DNA of 6,965 nt from Coriobacteriia bacterium. GTDB lineage: Bacteria > Actinomycetota > Coriobacteriia > Anaerosomatales > PALSA-660. Shown one piece after another: positions 1 through 5,554 of this stretch. The notes beneath the pieces were generated by a model that was not told the DNA's origin, did not search any database, and saw only the letters and a list, made by a program, of their open reading frames with translations. Within the stretch, counting starts at the first letter, position 1; each line of letters starts with the position of its first letter. The stretch is taken from assembly GCA_030652345.1 (NCBI GenBank), contig JAUSAU010000023.1:1-6965 (forward strand). The letters run 5' to 3'. The position numbers and the translations under genes were made by a program.

Positions 1-986
1 GACCATCCGAGCCAGCCGCATACCGTCACGGCGGCGACGCGCCGCAGGAGCGGTTCGGAGGTCACGAGCCGATCCCACAGGCCCACCCGCGCGAACCCGT
101 ACCCCTCGGCGGGCTCATCCTCCGCGGTCAGCTCGGCGACCAGCGCCGCGAGCCCTTCGCGTCCTGCGGCCGGGTCGCCGAGCAGCGGCAGCAGGTCCGC
201 GGCGAAGTCGACGACGTCGCCGTAGCGCTCCTGCGGTTCGCAGGCCAGCGCGGTGAGGAGGATCTCGTCGAGTCGCGCGGGCAGCTCCGGGACGAACTCT
301 CCGGGCGAGGGAGGCGCGACGTACTCCGCCTTGTACAGCGCGCCTTCGATGGTGTCTGAGGCGAACGGCACCGCGCCGGTCAGCACCTCGAAGGACAGCG
401 CGCCGAGCGCCCACAGGTCGCTACGGACATCCACCTTCTCGCCGCGGAGCTGTTCCGGCGGCATGTAGCCCAGCGTCCCGCCCGCGCTGATCGCCTGACC
501 CGCCGCGTTCGTGAGCGAGGCGACGCCGAAGTCCGCGACCTTCACGAGCCCGTCCCGCGTCACCAGTACGTTCTCGGGCTTCAGATCGAGGTGCAGGACG
601 CCGTTGTCATGGGCGAAGGCGAGCACCGAACAGACCGCCGTTAGGACCGCCGCCGCCTCGTCGGCGTCGAGCGGGGCGTACGCGTCGAGAAGCTCGGCCA
701 AGGACGCGCCATCGACGTGCTCCATGATGAGGAACGCCTCGTCAGAGTCGGTGTCCCACTCGTGGACCGTGACGATGTTCGGGTGGTTGAGCATCGCGGT
801 CGTGCGCGCCTCGGCCAGCCCGGTCGTGTCGCTCAGCCTGCGGACGCCCGCGTGTGACAGGGGGATGCGCTTGATGGCGACCCGGCGTGCCATCTTCGTG
901 TCGAAGGCGAGGGTGACGGCGCCGTGACCTCCTTCGCCGAGGTCGGCGAGGGGTCGGTATCGTCCCAGGATCAGCTCGTGCTCCAT
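1..986 (-). CDS. Serine/threonine protein kinase, N-terminal part (C-terminus off the left edge)
   Basis: The frame is open from the ATG at 986 to the window edge and gives 328 residues without a stop. It is a Hanks-type protein kinase, expected to transfer phosphate from ATP to Ser/Thr of target proteins at the inner face of the membrane. Visible motifs in order are: glycine loop GEGGHG (residues 17-22), the VAIK lysine K39, a helix-C glutamate near E59, catalytic loop HLDLKPEN (132-139; D134, N139), DFG (152-154), MPPE in place of APE (175-178), D190 in DVRSDLWALG, and R254 in the last subdomain. The HRD arginine is replaced by Leu, so this is a non-RD kinase. The catalytic domain ends near residue 270. 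A linker and a hydrophobic stretch starting near 316 could be the beginning of a membrane helix, but the rest is missing. A GGAGGGG site just upstream of the ATG supports the start. The substrate is unknown. Confidence 0.93.
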   Translation of the reverse strand, partial: MEHELILGRYRPLADLGEGGHGAVTLAFDTKMARRVAIKRIPLSHAGVRRLSDTTGLAEARTTAMLNHPNIVTVHEWDTDSDEAFLIMEHVDGASLAELLDAYAPLDADEAAAVLTAVCSVLAFAHDNGVLHLDLKPENVLVTRDGLVKVADFGVASLTNAAGQAISAGGTLGYMPPEQLRGEKVDVRSDLWALGALSFEVLTGAVPFASDTIEGALYKAEYVAPPSPGEFVPELPARLDEILLTALACEPQERYGDVVDFAADLLPLLGDPAAGREGLAALVAELTAEDEPAEGYGFARVGLWDRLVTSEPLLRRVAAVTVCGWLGW

Positions 987-1019
987 ACCCCTCCGCCCCG
1001 GCGGCCCATCACCGTCCCG

Positions 1020-1048
1020 ATTGTAGCGCGTGACGTCGCGCGTCGGCA
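1020..1048 (-). promoter_or_regulatory. Candidate promoter of the Ser/Thr kinase gene
   Basis: On the minus strand TACAAT (1025 down to 1020) matches the sigma-70 -10 consensus at five of six bases. It lies about 34 bp upstream of the kinase ATG, giving a short leader that contains the GGAGGGG ribosome site. The -35 region at the right spacing (TGCCGA, 1048-1043) is weak, so activator help or another sigma factor is possible. Confidence 0.4.
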
Positions 1049-1060
1049 TGGAACCTGCTT

Positions 1061-1080
1061 GTAACTGCGGGTTACGCAGT
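1061..1080. promoter_or_regulatory. Overlapping inverted repeats, candidate operator in the divergent promoter region
   Basis: Two perfect dyads overlap here. ACTGCG-N5-CGCAGT covers 1064-1080 (6-bp arms) and GTAAC-N5-GTTAC covers 1061-1075 (5-bp arms). They sit between the divergent kinase and SDR genes and cover the place where the -35 box of the SDR promoter would fall if TACATT (1094-1099) is its -10. This geometry suits a dimeric repressor, but no regulator gene is in the window and the binding protein is unknown. Confidence 0.35.
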
Positions 1081-1099
1081 CGGGCGCCACGGGTACATT
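1071..1099 (+). promoter_or_regulatory. Candidate promoter of the SDR gene
   Basis: TACATT at 1094-1099 is a plausible -10 box, 37 bp upstream of the SDR ATG. The expected -35 position (GTTACG, 1071-1076, with a 17-bp spacer) is a poor match and lies inside the overlapping dyads. Confidence 0.3.
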
Positions 1100-1136
1100 C
1101 AGGCCCGTTGGGTCCCGCGAACAAGGAGGTTCTTCG

Positions 1137-1898
1137 ATGGGCATTCTGGACGGCAAGATCGGTCTTGTGACGGGCGCAGGTTCGGGTATCGGTCGCGCGA
1201 CCGCGCTCGCCATGGTCCGCGAAGGCGCGAAGGTCGTCGTCTCCGACGTCGACGACAAGGGCGGCGCCGAGACCGTGAAGATGATCGCCGGCGCTGGCGG
1301 AGACTCGTTCTTCGTCCACGCGGACGTCTCGGATCCCAAGCAGGTCGAGGCGCTCGTCAAGGCGGCCGTCGACAGGTACGGCGCGCTGCACCTCGGCGTC
1401 AACAACGCGGGTATCGGCGGAGAGTCCGCCACGGTGGGCGACTACTCGGTCGAGGGCTGGCGCAAGGTCATGTCCATCAATCTGGACGGCGTCTTCTACT
1501 CGATGAAGTACGAGATCCAGGCCATGCTGGCTGCTGGCGGCGGTGCGATCGTCAACATCTCATCGATCCTCGGGCTCGTCGCGTTCCCGCAGGCGTCGGC
1601 GTACACCTCAGCGAAGCACGGAGTCGTCGGCCTCACCAAGGTCGCCGCGATCGAGTACGGTCAGGCTGGCATCCGCGTGAACTCCATCAACCCCGGCTTC
1701 ATCGCGACGCCGCTTCTGACCGGCGCGGGGATCGTCGAAGGTACGGACATGTACGCGTTCATCGCCGGCAAGCACGCCATGAACCGCCTCGGCTCTGCCG
1801 AGGAGATCGCCGAAGGCATCGTCTGGCTGCTGTCGGACAAGGCCTCGTTCGTGACCGGCATCCCGTTCCCGATCGACGGAGGATACACGGCCCAGTAG
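1137..1898 (+). CDS. Short-chain dehydrogenase/reductase (SDR), classical type
   Basis: This is a 253-residue cytosolic NAD(P)-dependent oxidoreductase, the usual length for classical SDRs. The cofactor motif TGAGSGIG is at residues 12-19. D37 at the end of the second strand favours NAD(H) over NADP(H). NNAG lies at 89-92. The catalytic tetrad is N115, S143, Y156 and K160 (spacing YTSAK), followed by the PG motif at 186-187 and T191. The C-terminal part is also typical (LGSAEEIAEGIVWLLSD, then VTGIPFPIDGGY). The start is fixed by AAGGAGGT at 1123-1130, six bases before the ATG. The substrate cannot be read from sequence: the family includes 3-oxoacyl-ACP reductases, sugar and sterol dehydrogenases and cyclic-alcohol dehydrogenases. 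No fatty-acid or catabolic genes lie beside it. It ends in TAG and is probably transcribed alone, divergently from the Ser/Thr kinase. Confidence 0.95.
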   Translation: MGILDGKIGLVTGAGSGIGRATALAMVREGAKVVVSDVDDKGGAETVKMIAGAGGDSFFVHADVSDPKQVEALVKAAVDRYGALHLGVNNAGIGGESATVGDYSVEGWRKVMSINLDGVFYSMKYEIQAMLAAGGGAIVNISSILGLVAFPQASAYTSAKHGVVGLTKVAAIEYGQAGIRVNSINPGFIATPLLTGAGIVEGTDMYAFIAGKHAMNRLGSAEEIAEGIVWLLSDKASFVTGIPFPIDGGYTAQ

Positions 1899-1942
1899 CG
1901 TCGATACCGAGTTCCGCCGGGCCGTCGGGACACGCTTCCGCC

Positions 1943-1972
1943 TTGTCCCGGGACCGTCCGTGATGCTACCCT
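1943..1972 (+). promoter_or_regulatory. Candidate promoter of tRNA-Leu
   Basis: TTGTCC (1943-1948) and TACCCT (1967-1972) are separated by 18 bp. The latter is preceded by TGC, giving an extended -10 element. The tRNA starts 15 bp after the -10 box, so the primary transcript would have almost no leader. Confidence 0.45.
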
Positions 1973-1986
1973 AGCGCTCGCGCTAC

Positions 1987-2072
1987 GCGGGTGTGGCGGA
2001 ATGGCAGACGCGCATGGTTCAGGTCCATGTGGGGGCAACCCCGTGAAGGTTCAACTCCTTTCACCCGCACCA
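1987..2072 (+). tRNA. tRNA-Leu, anticodon CAG
   Basis: The gene is 86 nt including an encoded CCA end. The acceptor stem GCGGGTG (1987-1993) pairs with CACCCGC (2062-2068), followed by ACCA. The D-stem is GCG/CGC (1996-1998 with 2009-2011). The anticodon stem CATGG/CCATG (2013-2017 with 2025-2029) encloses loop TTCAGGT, with CAG at 2020-2022. A 15-nt variable arm with GGGG/CCCC pairing marks it as a class II tRNA, as expected for leucine. The T-loop is TTCAACT (2050-2056), on a five-pair stem whose outermost pair is G-U. It would read CUG codons, which are frequent in the neighbouring genes. It stands alone, with its own promoter and terminator. Confidence 0.97.
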
Positions 2073-2081
2073 CGAACGACC

Positions 2082-2117
2082 AGCGGCTTCGTCCCGACAG
2101 GGACGGAGCCGCTTTCT
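2082..2117 (+). terminator. Rho-independent terminator after tRNA-Leu
   Basis: The sequence forms a 14-bp stem (2082-2095 with 2100-2113), perfect except for one T-G wobble, around the tetraloop GACA. A short T-rich run (TTTCT, 2113-2117) follows. It begins nine bases after the tRNA CCA end and should separate the tRNA transcript from the lipoprotein gene downstream. Confidence 0.85.
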
Positions 2118-2226
2118 GCGGGGGCCGCCTCGTGATCGGATCCGACGGGGCGACCGGGGACGAGCGGTGGGAACCACATCACGAGGGAAGAACTACTTGA
2201 TGTCACCGCACTCCGAAGGAGCAGTC
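2118..2226. other. Spacer between tRNA terminator and lipoprotein gene
   Basis: This 109-bp gap must contain the promoter of the lipoprotein gene if the tRNA terminator is effective. No good -35/-10 pair was seen. A 10-bp palindrome TCGGATCCGA is at 2136-2145. AAGGAG at 2216-2221 is the ribosome site of the next gene, five bases before its ATG. Confidence 0.4.
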
Positions 2227-2793
2227 ATGAAGTCGCTTGGTCGCAACTGGTTCGCCTGGGCATTGGTCGGACTTCTGGCAGGCAGCCTCCTGGCGGGCTG
2301 CGGGGGATCGGCCGGCTCGTCCGGCACCGGCACGTCGACACCAGCGGACAAGCCCGCCGCGCCCTCGAAGCCCCCGGCCACCGACACGGTCGACTACGCG
2401 GCGCTGCTCACACCGGCCGATGTGGAGACCGTCTCGGGATTCACTGGCCTCAAGACGGTGCCCTACGATCCGTCCATCGGCGCCGGCGGGAAGGTGAACA
2501 TCGCCGAGGCGGACGGGCAGCTGGTCGCGATGCTGCTGGTGCACGGCCCCGAGTTCTACAAGATATGGAAAGGCGACGGTCAGACGTTCTTGCGCGACTA
2601 CACTCCCACCGTGGGCGATGAGTCCTTCATCGGACCCGCAGCATCAGTGACGACCGACTCCTACATCTTCGGGTTCCGCAAAGGCTCCTACTCGGTGGTC
2701 GTGGACACCTTCTTCCGGGCGAAGGGTGTGCGGAAGGTCCTGTCGGTCGATCAACTGGCCGAACTCGCCAGGATCGTCGCGTCGCGCCTGTAG
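2227..2793 (+). CDS. Secreted lipoprotein of unknown function
   Basis: The product is 188 residues. A charged N-terminus (K2, R6) and a hydrophobic helix (about 8-22) lead to a lipobox LAGC with C25 as the lipidated residue, so the mature protein should be anchored on the outer face of the membrane. Residues 26-53 form a flexible Gly/Ser/Thr/Pro/Ala linker. A globular domain of about 135 residues follows, beginning VDYAALLTPADVETVSGFTG and ending DQLAELARIVASRL, with a VGDESFIGP segment near 129-137 and a beta-rich middle. The plan resembles small actinobacterial lipoproteins that carry DUF3558-like domains, but I do not assign it to a family. The ATG at 2227 is chosen because AAGGAG stands five bases upstream and it gives a normal signal peptide. 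In-frame starts at 2167 (GTG) and 2200 (ATG) would add a poor leader. It ends in TAG, 26 bp from the convergent histidine kinase. Confidence 0.85.
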   Translation: MKSLGRNWFAWALVGLLAGSLLAGCGGSAGSSGTGTSTPADKPAAPSKPPATDTVDYAALLTPADVETVSGFTGLKTVPYDPSIGAGGKVNIAEADGQLVAMLLVHGPEFYKIWKGDGQTFLRDYTPTVGDESFIGPAASVTTDSYIFGFRKGSYSVVVDTFFRAKGVRKVLSVDQLAELARIVASRL

Positions 2794-2819
2794 CGCGCGG
2801 CGCGTACACCTGCCACAGC

Positions 2820-3401
2820 TCAGAGCGCGTCGACGGTGACCGTGAAGCGCGATCCCCGTCCGAGTTCGCTCTCGACGCGGATGTCGCCACCAAGCAGCCG
2901 GGCCAGGCGACGCGACACCGTCAGGCCCAGGCCGGTGCCCTGCGGCTTATAGCCGTCCGAATACTCGATCTGACGGTAGGCCTCGAAGATGCGCTCAGCT
3001 TCCGCGGGCGCGATCCCCGCGCCGCTGTCCGACACGGTGACGGACACCGACCCGTTGAAGCGCTCCCAGGACAGAGCGACAGTGCCCTTGTCGGTGAACT
3101 TCACCGCGTTGCCGACGAGGTTGACCAGGATCTGCCGCAGCTTCCCTCTGTCCGTGCTGACGATGCCGTCGGTCTCCGAGAGAGACCGTGTCACCGAGAT
3201 CACGAGCTGCTTCGTCTCTGCCAGCGGAGCCATCAGGTCGCGGACCTCGCCGAGAAGATCCTCCAGCGGGAATGTCTCCGACTCGAGACTCTCCTCGCCC
3301 GCCTCGATCCGCGACAGGTCGAGGACCTGGTTGATGAGCACGAGCAGATGGCGTGACGAGCGGTCGACCATCGTCAACTGCCGCCCCTGCTCGTCCGTCA
3401 A
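2820..3401 (-). CDS. Sensor histidine kinase, C-terminal fragment (second HisKA helix and HATPase_c)
   Basis: This piece continues in the same frame after the amber codon. If started separately, the first possible start is TTG at 3401-3399, 15 bases after the stop, with only a weak upstream purine stretch; that would give 193 residues. It contains the second dimerisation helix (about 7-36), then the ATP-binding domain: N-box LRQILVNLVGNAVKF (N94, N98), G1 box DSGAGI (125-130), an F-box region near FEAYRQIEYSDG, and G2 box GTGLGL (155-160). All ATP-binding motifs look intact. It carries no phospho-acceptor histidine box and no membrane segment. Independent translation is uncertain; the motifs are certain. 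It ends in TGA at 2822-2820. Confidence 0.65.
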   Translation of the reverse strand: MTDEQGRQLTMVDRSSRHLLVLINQVLDLSRIEAGEESLESETFPLEDLLGEVRDLMAPLAETKQLVISVTRSLSETDGIVSTDRGKLRQILVNLVGNAVKFTDKGTVALSWERFNGSVSVTVSDSGAGIAPAEAERIFEAYRQIEYSDGYKPQGTGLGLTVSRRLARLLGGDIRVESELGRGSRFTVTVDAL

Positions 3402-3416
3402 CGGTCCCGCGAGCCC

Positions 3417-3419
3417 CTA
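3417..3419 (-). other. In-frame amber stop codon within the histidine kinase
   Basis: The minus-strand codons read CTC TAG GGG, corresponding to V-L-stop-G-L-A-G-P-L. Kinases of this type usually have one residue, often Gln, Lys, Arg or Leu, between this leucine and the GLAGPL turn (recalled from the family, not searched). CAG, AAG or TTG would each be one base change from TAG. Confidence 0.9.
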
Positions 3420-4247
3420 GAGGACGGTACCGGTGAACCCGATGATCGAGTTGAGCGGTGTGCGCAGCTCGTGACTCATGTTGGCGAGGAAGCGACTCTT
3501 CGCCTCGTTCGCCTCTACGAGTGCAGCGTTGGTCGCCTCGAGCCGCTTCGTGCGTTCGCGAACGAGCACCTCGAGCTCGTCGTGGTGGATCCGCAGGTCC
3601 TCCTGGGCGCGCCGACGAGAGTCGATCTCGGAGCGGAGCAGCGATGAACGCTGGTACTCCAGCCGCTCGCGGTGCGAGGAGAACACGATGCACAGCGCCG
3701 CCACGCTCATGACGATGAGAGCGGGGCCGCTGGCCAGCTGGCCGAAGTGCACCACAGGCATCACGAGTGGGACGATCAGTATCCCGGCGACCTCCAACAC
3801 GGCGATGAGTCCGGTCGCTCGCCGGGAGAGGATCGCGGAGGCGATGAAGACCGGGATGACCAGAAAGGCGAGCGCCGAGGCGTCTTCAGGATGGTAGATC
3901 GGGTTCATCCCGAACAGTGCGGCGAATTGGGACGCGAATACCACAACCGTGGTCGCGACGATGAGCATCCAGGCGGCCCACGTCGGAGCACCCCTTCGGG
4001 CTAGGACGTAGGCAGCTGCAAAGAACGGCAGCAGTACGATCACCATGAGTGCCTCGACGTTCGCGATCAAGCGATCGGGCGCAGCGGCCCAGACGGCGAG
4101 AATCAACACGCACACGGCCCACGGAGTGAGCAGCATCATCGCGATGAGTCTGCTGGTGCTCCGGATCGCGGGTGAGCGCACGGCTGTCACCGGCTCCACG
4201 AGCAGGTCCAGAGTTCCTCGCAGCCATGTTGTCGGCACTACGTTCAC
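3417..4247 (-). CDS. Sensor histidine kinase, N-terminal fragment (membrane region and H-box)
   Basis: This piece has 276 residues. The GTG at 4247 is supported by GGAGG four bases upstream and by the length of the cytoplasmic leader. About six hydrophobic helices are visible (roughly 34-57, 60-83, 89-113, 125-141, 146-169, 174-191), with no large extracellular sensor domain. The signal is therefore probably sensed in or near the membrane. A charged helix of about 60 residues (192-250), likely a coiled coil, connects to the HisKA helix. The phospho-acceptor is H259 in the [14 protein letters not shown] box. Translation stops 17 residues after that histidine at TAG (3417-3419), at the end of the first dimerisation helix. 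The fragment can in principle be phosphorylated but cannot bind ATP by itself. Confidence 0.8.
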   Translation of the reverse strand: MNVVPTTWLRGTLDLLVEPVTAVRSPAIRSTSRLIAMMLLTPWAVCVLILAVWAAAPDRLIANVEALMVIVLLPFFAAAYVLARRGAPTWAAWMLIVATTVVVFASQFAALFGMNPIYHPEDASALAFLVIPVFIASAILSRRATGLIAVLEVAGILIVPLVMPVVHFGQLASGPALIVMSVAALCIVFSSHRERLEYQRSSLLRSEIDSRRRAQEDLRIHHDELEVLVRERTKRLEATNAALVEANEAKSRFLANMSHELRTPLNSIIGFTGTVL

Positions 4248-4377
4248 GAAGCCTCCGTTCCGACATCGCTCACTGCTAATGTCGTACCGGGACGCCTCGT
4301 TCGCTCACGGCCCGCGACGAACGGCAGGTTCCCGCCTCGGTGTCGCGGACGCGCTTCGCGTGTGCCACCATGGATGA
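4248..4377. other. Divergent intergenic region, histidine kinase / flavodoxin-ferredoxin gene
   Basis: The gap is 130 bp and must contain both promoters. On the minus strand GGAGG (4256-4252) is the ribosome site of the kinase GTG. Weak -10-like sequences lie near 4274-4286 on the same strand (TACGAC, CATTAG), without a clear -35. On the plus strand no Shine-Dalgarno site precedes the ATG at 4378 and no convincing promoter was found. Confidence 0.4.
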
Positions 4378-5442
4378 ATGCCCAAGCCCGTGACAGGCCG
4401 TGTCGAACTCCACTACATGACCGGCACCGGTAACACCTACCGGGTCGCCACGTGGCTGGCGGACGCCGCCAGGGCGCGTGGGCTGGACGTGTCGCTCGAA
4501 AGCATCGGAGGCCCGGGGCCGCCGTCGATCGCCCCGGGGACCGATGGTCTGCTCGGCGTGCTGTTCCCGACGCACGGCTTCACCGCACCCTGGGGCGTTC
4601 TCAAGCACGTGGCGCGCCTGCCCCGGCTCCATGGGCGATACGCGTTCGTGGCTGCGAGCCGGGCCGGCTGGGGTTGGGTCGGCTTGCGGCTGCCCGGCTT
4701 CGAGGGCACGGGGTCGTGGCTCGTCGCGCTCATGCTCACGCTCAAGGGTGCCCGGGTCGCGGGCATCACCGGCGTGGACATGCCCTCCAACTGGACGGCG
4801 GTCCATCCCGGCATGCGGCCCGCCAACGTCGAGGACATCGTCGCGCGCGCGAACGTACGCGTTCGCGCGTTCGCGAGCACGCTTCTCGACGGGCGGACGC
4901 TGTATCGAGGCTGGCTCTCGCTCCTCTTCGGAGTGCTGCTCGCACCGGCGTCGCTCGGCTACCTGCTGTTCGGACGTCCGGTGCTCGGGAAGCTCTTCCT
5001 TGCCGACGAGCGCTGCACATCGTGCGGCGTCTGCGCGAGGAGCTGCCCGTTCGGGGCGATCCGGATGCTTGGACGGCCCGCTCCCCGGCCGTACTGGACG
5101 TGGCACTGCGAGAGCTGCATGCGCTGCATGAACGTCTGCCCTGAGAACGCGGTGCAGGCATGGCAGCCCGGATTGGTCGGATTGGTCCTCCTCGCCTCGA
5201 CGGCCGGCGTACCCGTCGGGATAGTGCTCGCCCTCACGGGAGTCGTCCGCACGGAGATGGCCGGGTCGCTGGTCGGCCAGGTGGTCAGTTGGGCGGTCGT
5301 GTTGGGGGTCTGGGCCCTCTGCTACGCCCTGCTGTGGTGGCTGGCCGGCTACGTCCCGGTGGCATGGCTGGTCGGACACACCACCTTCACCCGCATCTAC
5401 CGCCGCTACCACGAACCAGGCACCGACCTGCGGCGGGTCTGA
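4378..5442 (+). CDS. EFR1-type flavodoxin / 2x[4Fe-4S] ferredoxin fusion with membrane segments
   Basis: The product is 354 residues. Residues 8-170 form a flavodoxin-like domain: the FMN-phosphate loop TGTGNT (15-20) follows the first strand, and a MPSNWT segment is at 135-140. A hydrophobic segment lies at about 179-198. Next come two [4Fe-4S] motifs, C213-x2-C216-x2-C219-x3-C223-P and C244-x2-C247-x2-C250-x3-C254-P. Two or three further hydrophobic helices (about 265-290 and 303-333) precede a basic tail. It should pass electrons between FMN and iron-sulfur clusters at the membrane; donor and acceptor are unknown. The architecture matches proteins annotated as EFR1-family ferredoxins in anaerobes. 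The start is forced, because a TGA at 4375-4377 directly precedes the ATG in frame. There is no Shine-Dalgarno sequence, so it may be leaderless or poorly translated. It is divergent from the sensor kinase and ends in TGA. Confidence 0.9.
   Translation: MPKPVTGRVELHYMTGTGNTYRVATWLADAARARGLDVSLESIGGPGPPSIAPGTDGLLGVLFPTHGFTAPWGVLKHVARLPRLHGRYAFVAASRAGWGWVGLRLPGFEGTGSWLVALMLTLKGARVAGITGVDMPSNWTAVHPGMRPANVEDIVARANVRVRAFASTLLDGRTLYRGWLSLLFGVLLAPASLGYLLFGRPVLGKLFLADERCTSCGVCARSCPFGAIRMLGRPAPRPYWTWHCESCMRCMNVCPENAVQAWQPGLVGLVLLASTAGVPVGIVLALTGVVRTEMAGSLVGQVVSWAVVLGVWALCYALLWWLAGYVPVAWLVGHTTFTRIYRRYHEPGTDLRRV
4846..4869 (+). repeat. Perfect 10-bp inverted repeat inside the flavodoxin-ferredoxin gene
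   Basis: CGCGCGAACG (4846-4855) and CGTTCGCGCG (4860-4869) are exact reverse complements around the four-base loop TACG. It encodes an Arg/Val/Ala-rich stretch near residues 157-164, at the end of the flavodoxin domain. It could form a very stable mRNA hairpin or be a chance result of GC-rich Arg/Ala codons. Confidence 0.6.
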
Positions 5443-5480
5443 GGTCCGACATCGCCGCATTCCGCTGAACCGGTCCGTCG

Positions 5481-5489
5481 TGCGATGAT
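5481..5489 (+). promoter_or_regulatory. Candidate extended -10 element upstream of the FG-GAP gene
   Basis: TGC followed by GATGAT (5484-5489, four of six matches to the -10 consensus) lies 65 bp upstream of the FG-GAP gene start. The -35 at the right distance (TTCCGC, 5460-5465) is weak. The rest of the 112-bp gap shows the ribosome site AGGGGAG (5543-5549) and no clear terminator for the upstream gene. Confidence 0.3.
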
Positions 5490-5554
5490 TGTGCGTAGGG
5501 GCAAGGCACCGGCCGAGCGCACGCGCGGTCCGGCTTTCAAGCAGGGGAGTGACC

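Larger units (their letters stand above)
2820..4247 (-). pseudogene. Membrane sensor histidine kinase interrupted by an in-frame TAG
   Basis: One continuous reading frame of 475 codons encodes a complete sensor kinase: six membrane helices, a coiled coil, a HisKA domain and an HATPase_c domain. A single amber codon interrupts it at codon 277. Both sides keep all kinase motifs in the same frame and no second lesion is visible. It is therefore either a very recent pseudogene, a sequence error, or a gene read by suppression or re-initiation. The two parts are described separately. No response regulator is adjacent, so it would be an orphan kinase. It converges on the lipoprotein gene and diverges from the flavodoxin/ferredoxin gene. 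Confidence 0.75.

Noticed and set aside
971..1432. Minus-strand open frame of 153 codons covering the divergent gap and the SDR start
   Set aside because: It overlaps the well-supported SDR N-terminus and both promoters; no ribosome site or domain seen.
2169..2175. GGGAACC motif upstream of the lipoprotein, and again on the minus strand at 4333-4327 upstream of the histidine kinase, as ECF sigma -35 boxes
   Set aside because: No matching -10 element at a consistent spacing was found in either place.
1991..2200. Small plus-strand open frame of 69 codons
   Set aside because: It runs through tRNA-Leu and its terminator, so it is not coding.
2782..2804. GC-rich dyad CGCGCC ... GGCGCG at the end of the lipoprotein gene as a terminator
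   Set aside because: Arms are short, there is no T-tract, and such dyads are frequent by chance at this base composition.
3417..3419. Pyrrolysine or general amber recoding as the explanation for the kinase TAG
   Set aside because: TAG ends the SDR and lipoprotein genes normally, and no pyl gene or suppressor tRNA is in the window; kept only as something to search for.
2995..3693. Minus-strand open frame of 232 codons in another frame of the histidine kinase
   Set aside because: Arg-rich, no motifs, and overlaps the frame with clear kinase motifs; it is not a frameshifted continuation.
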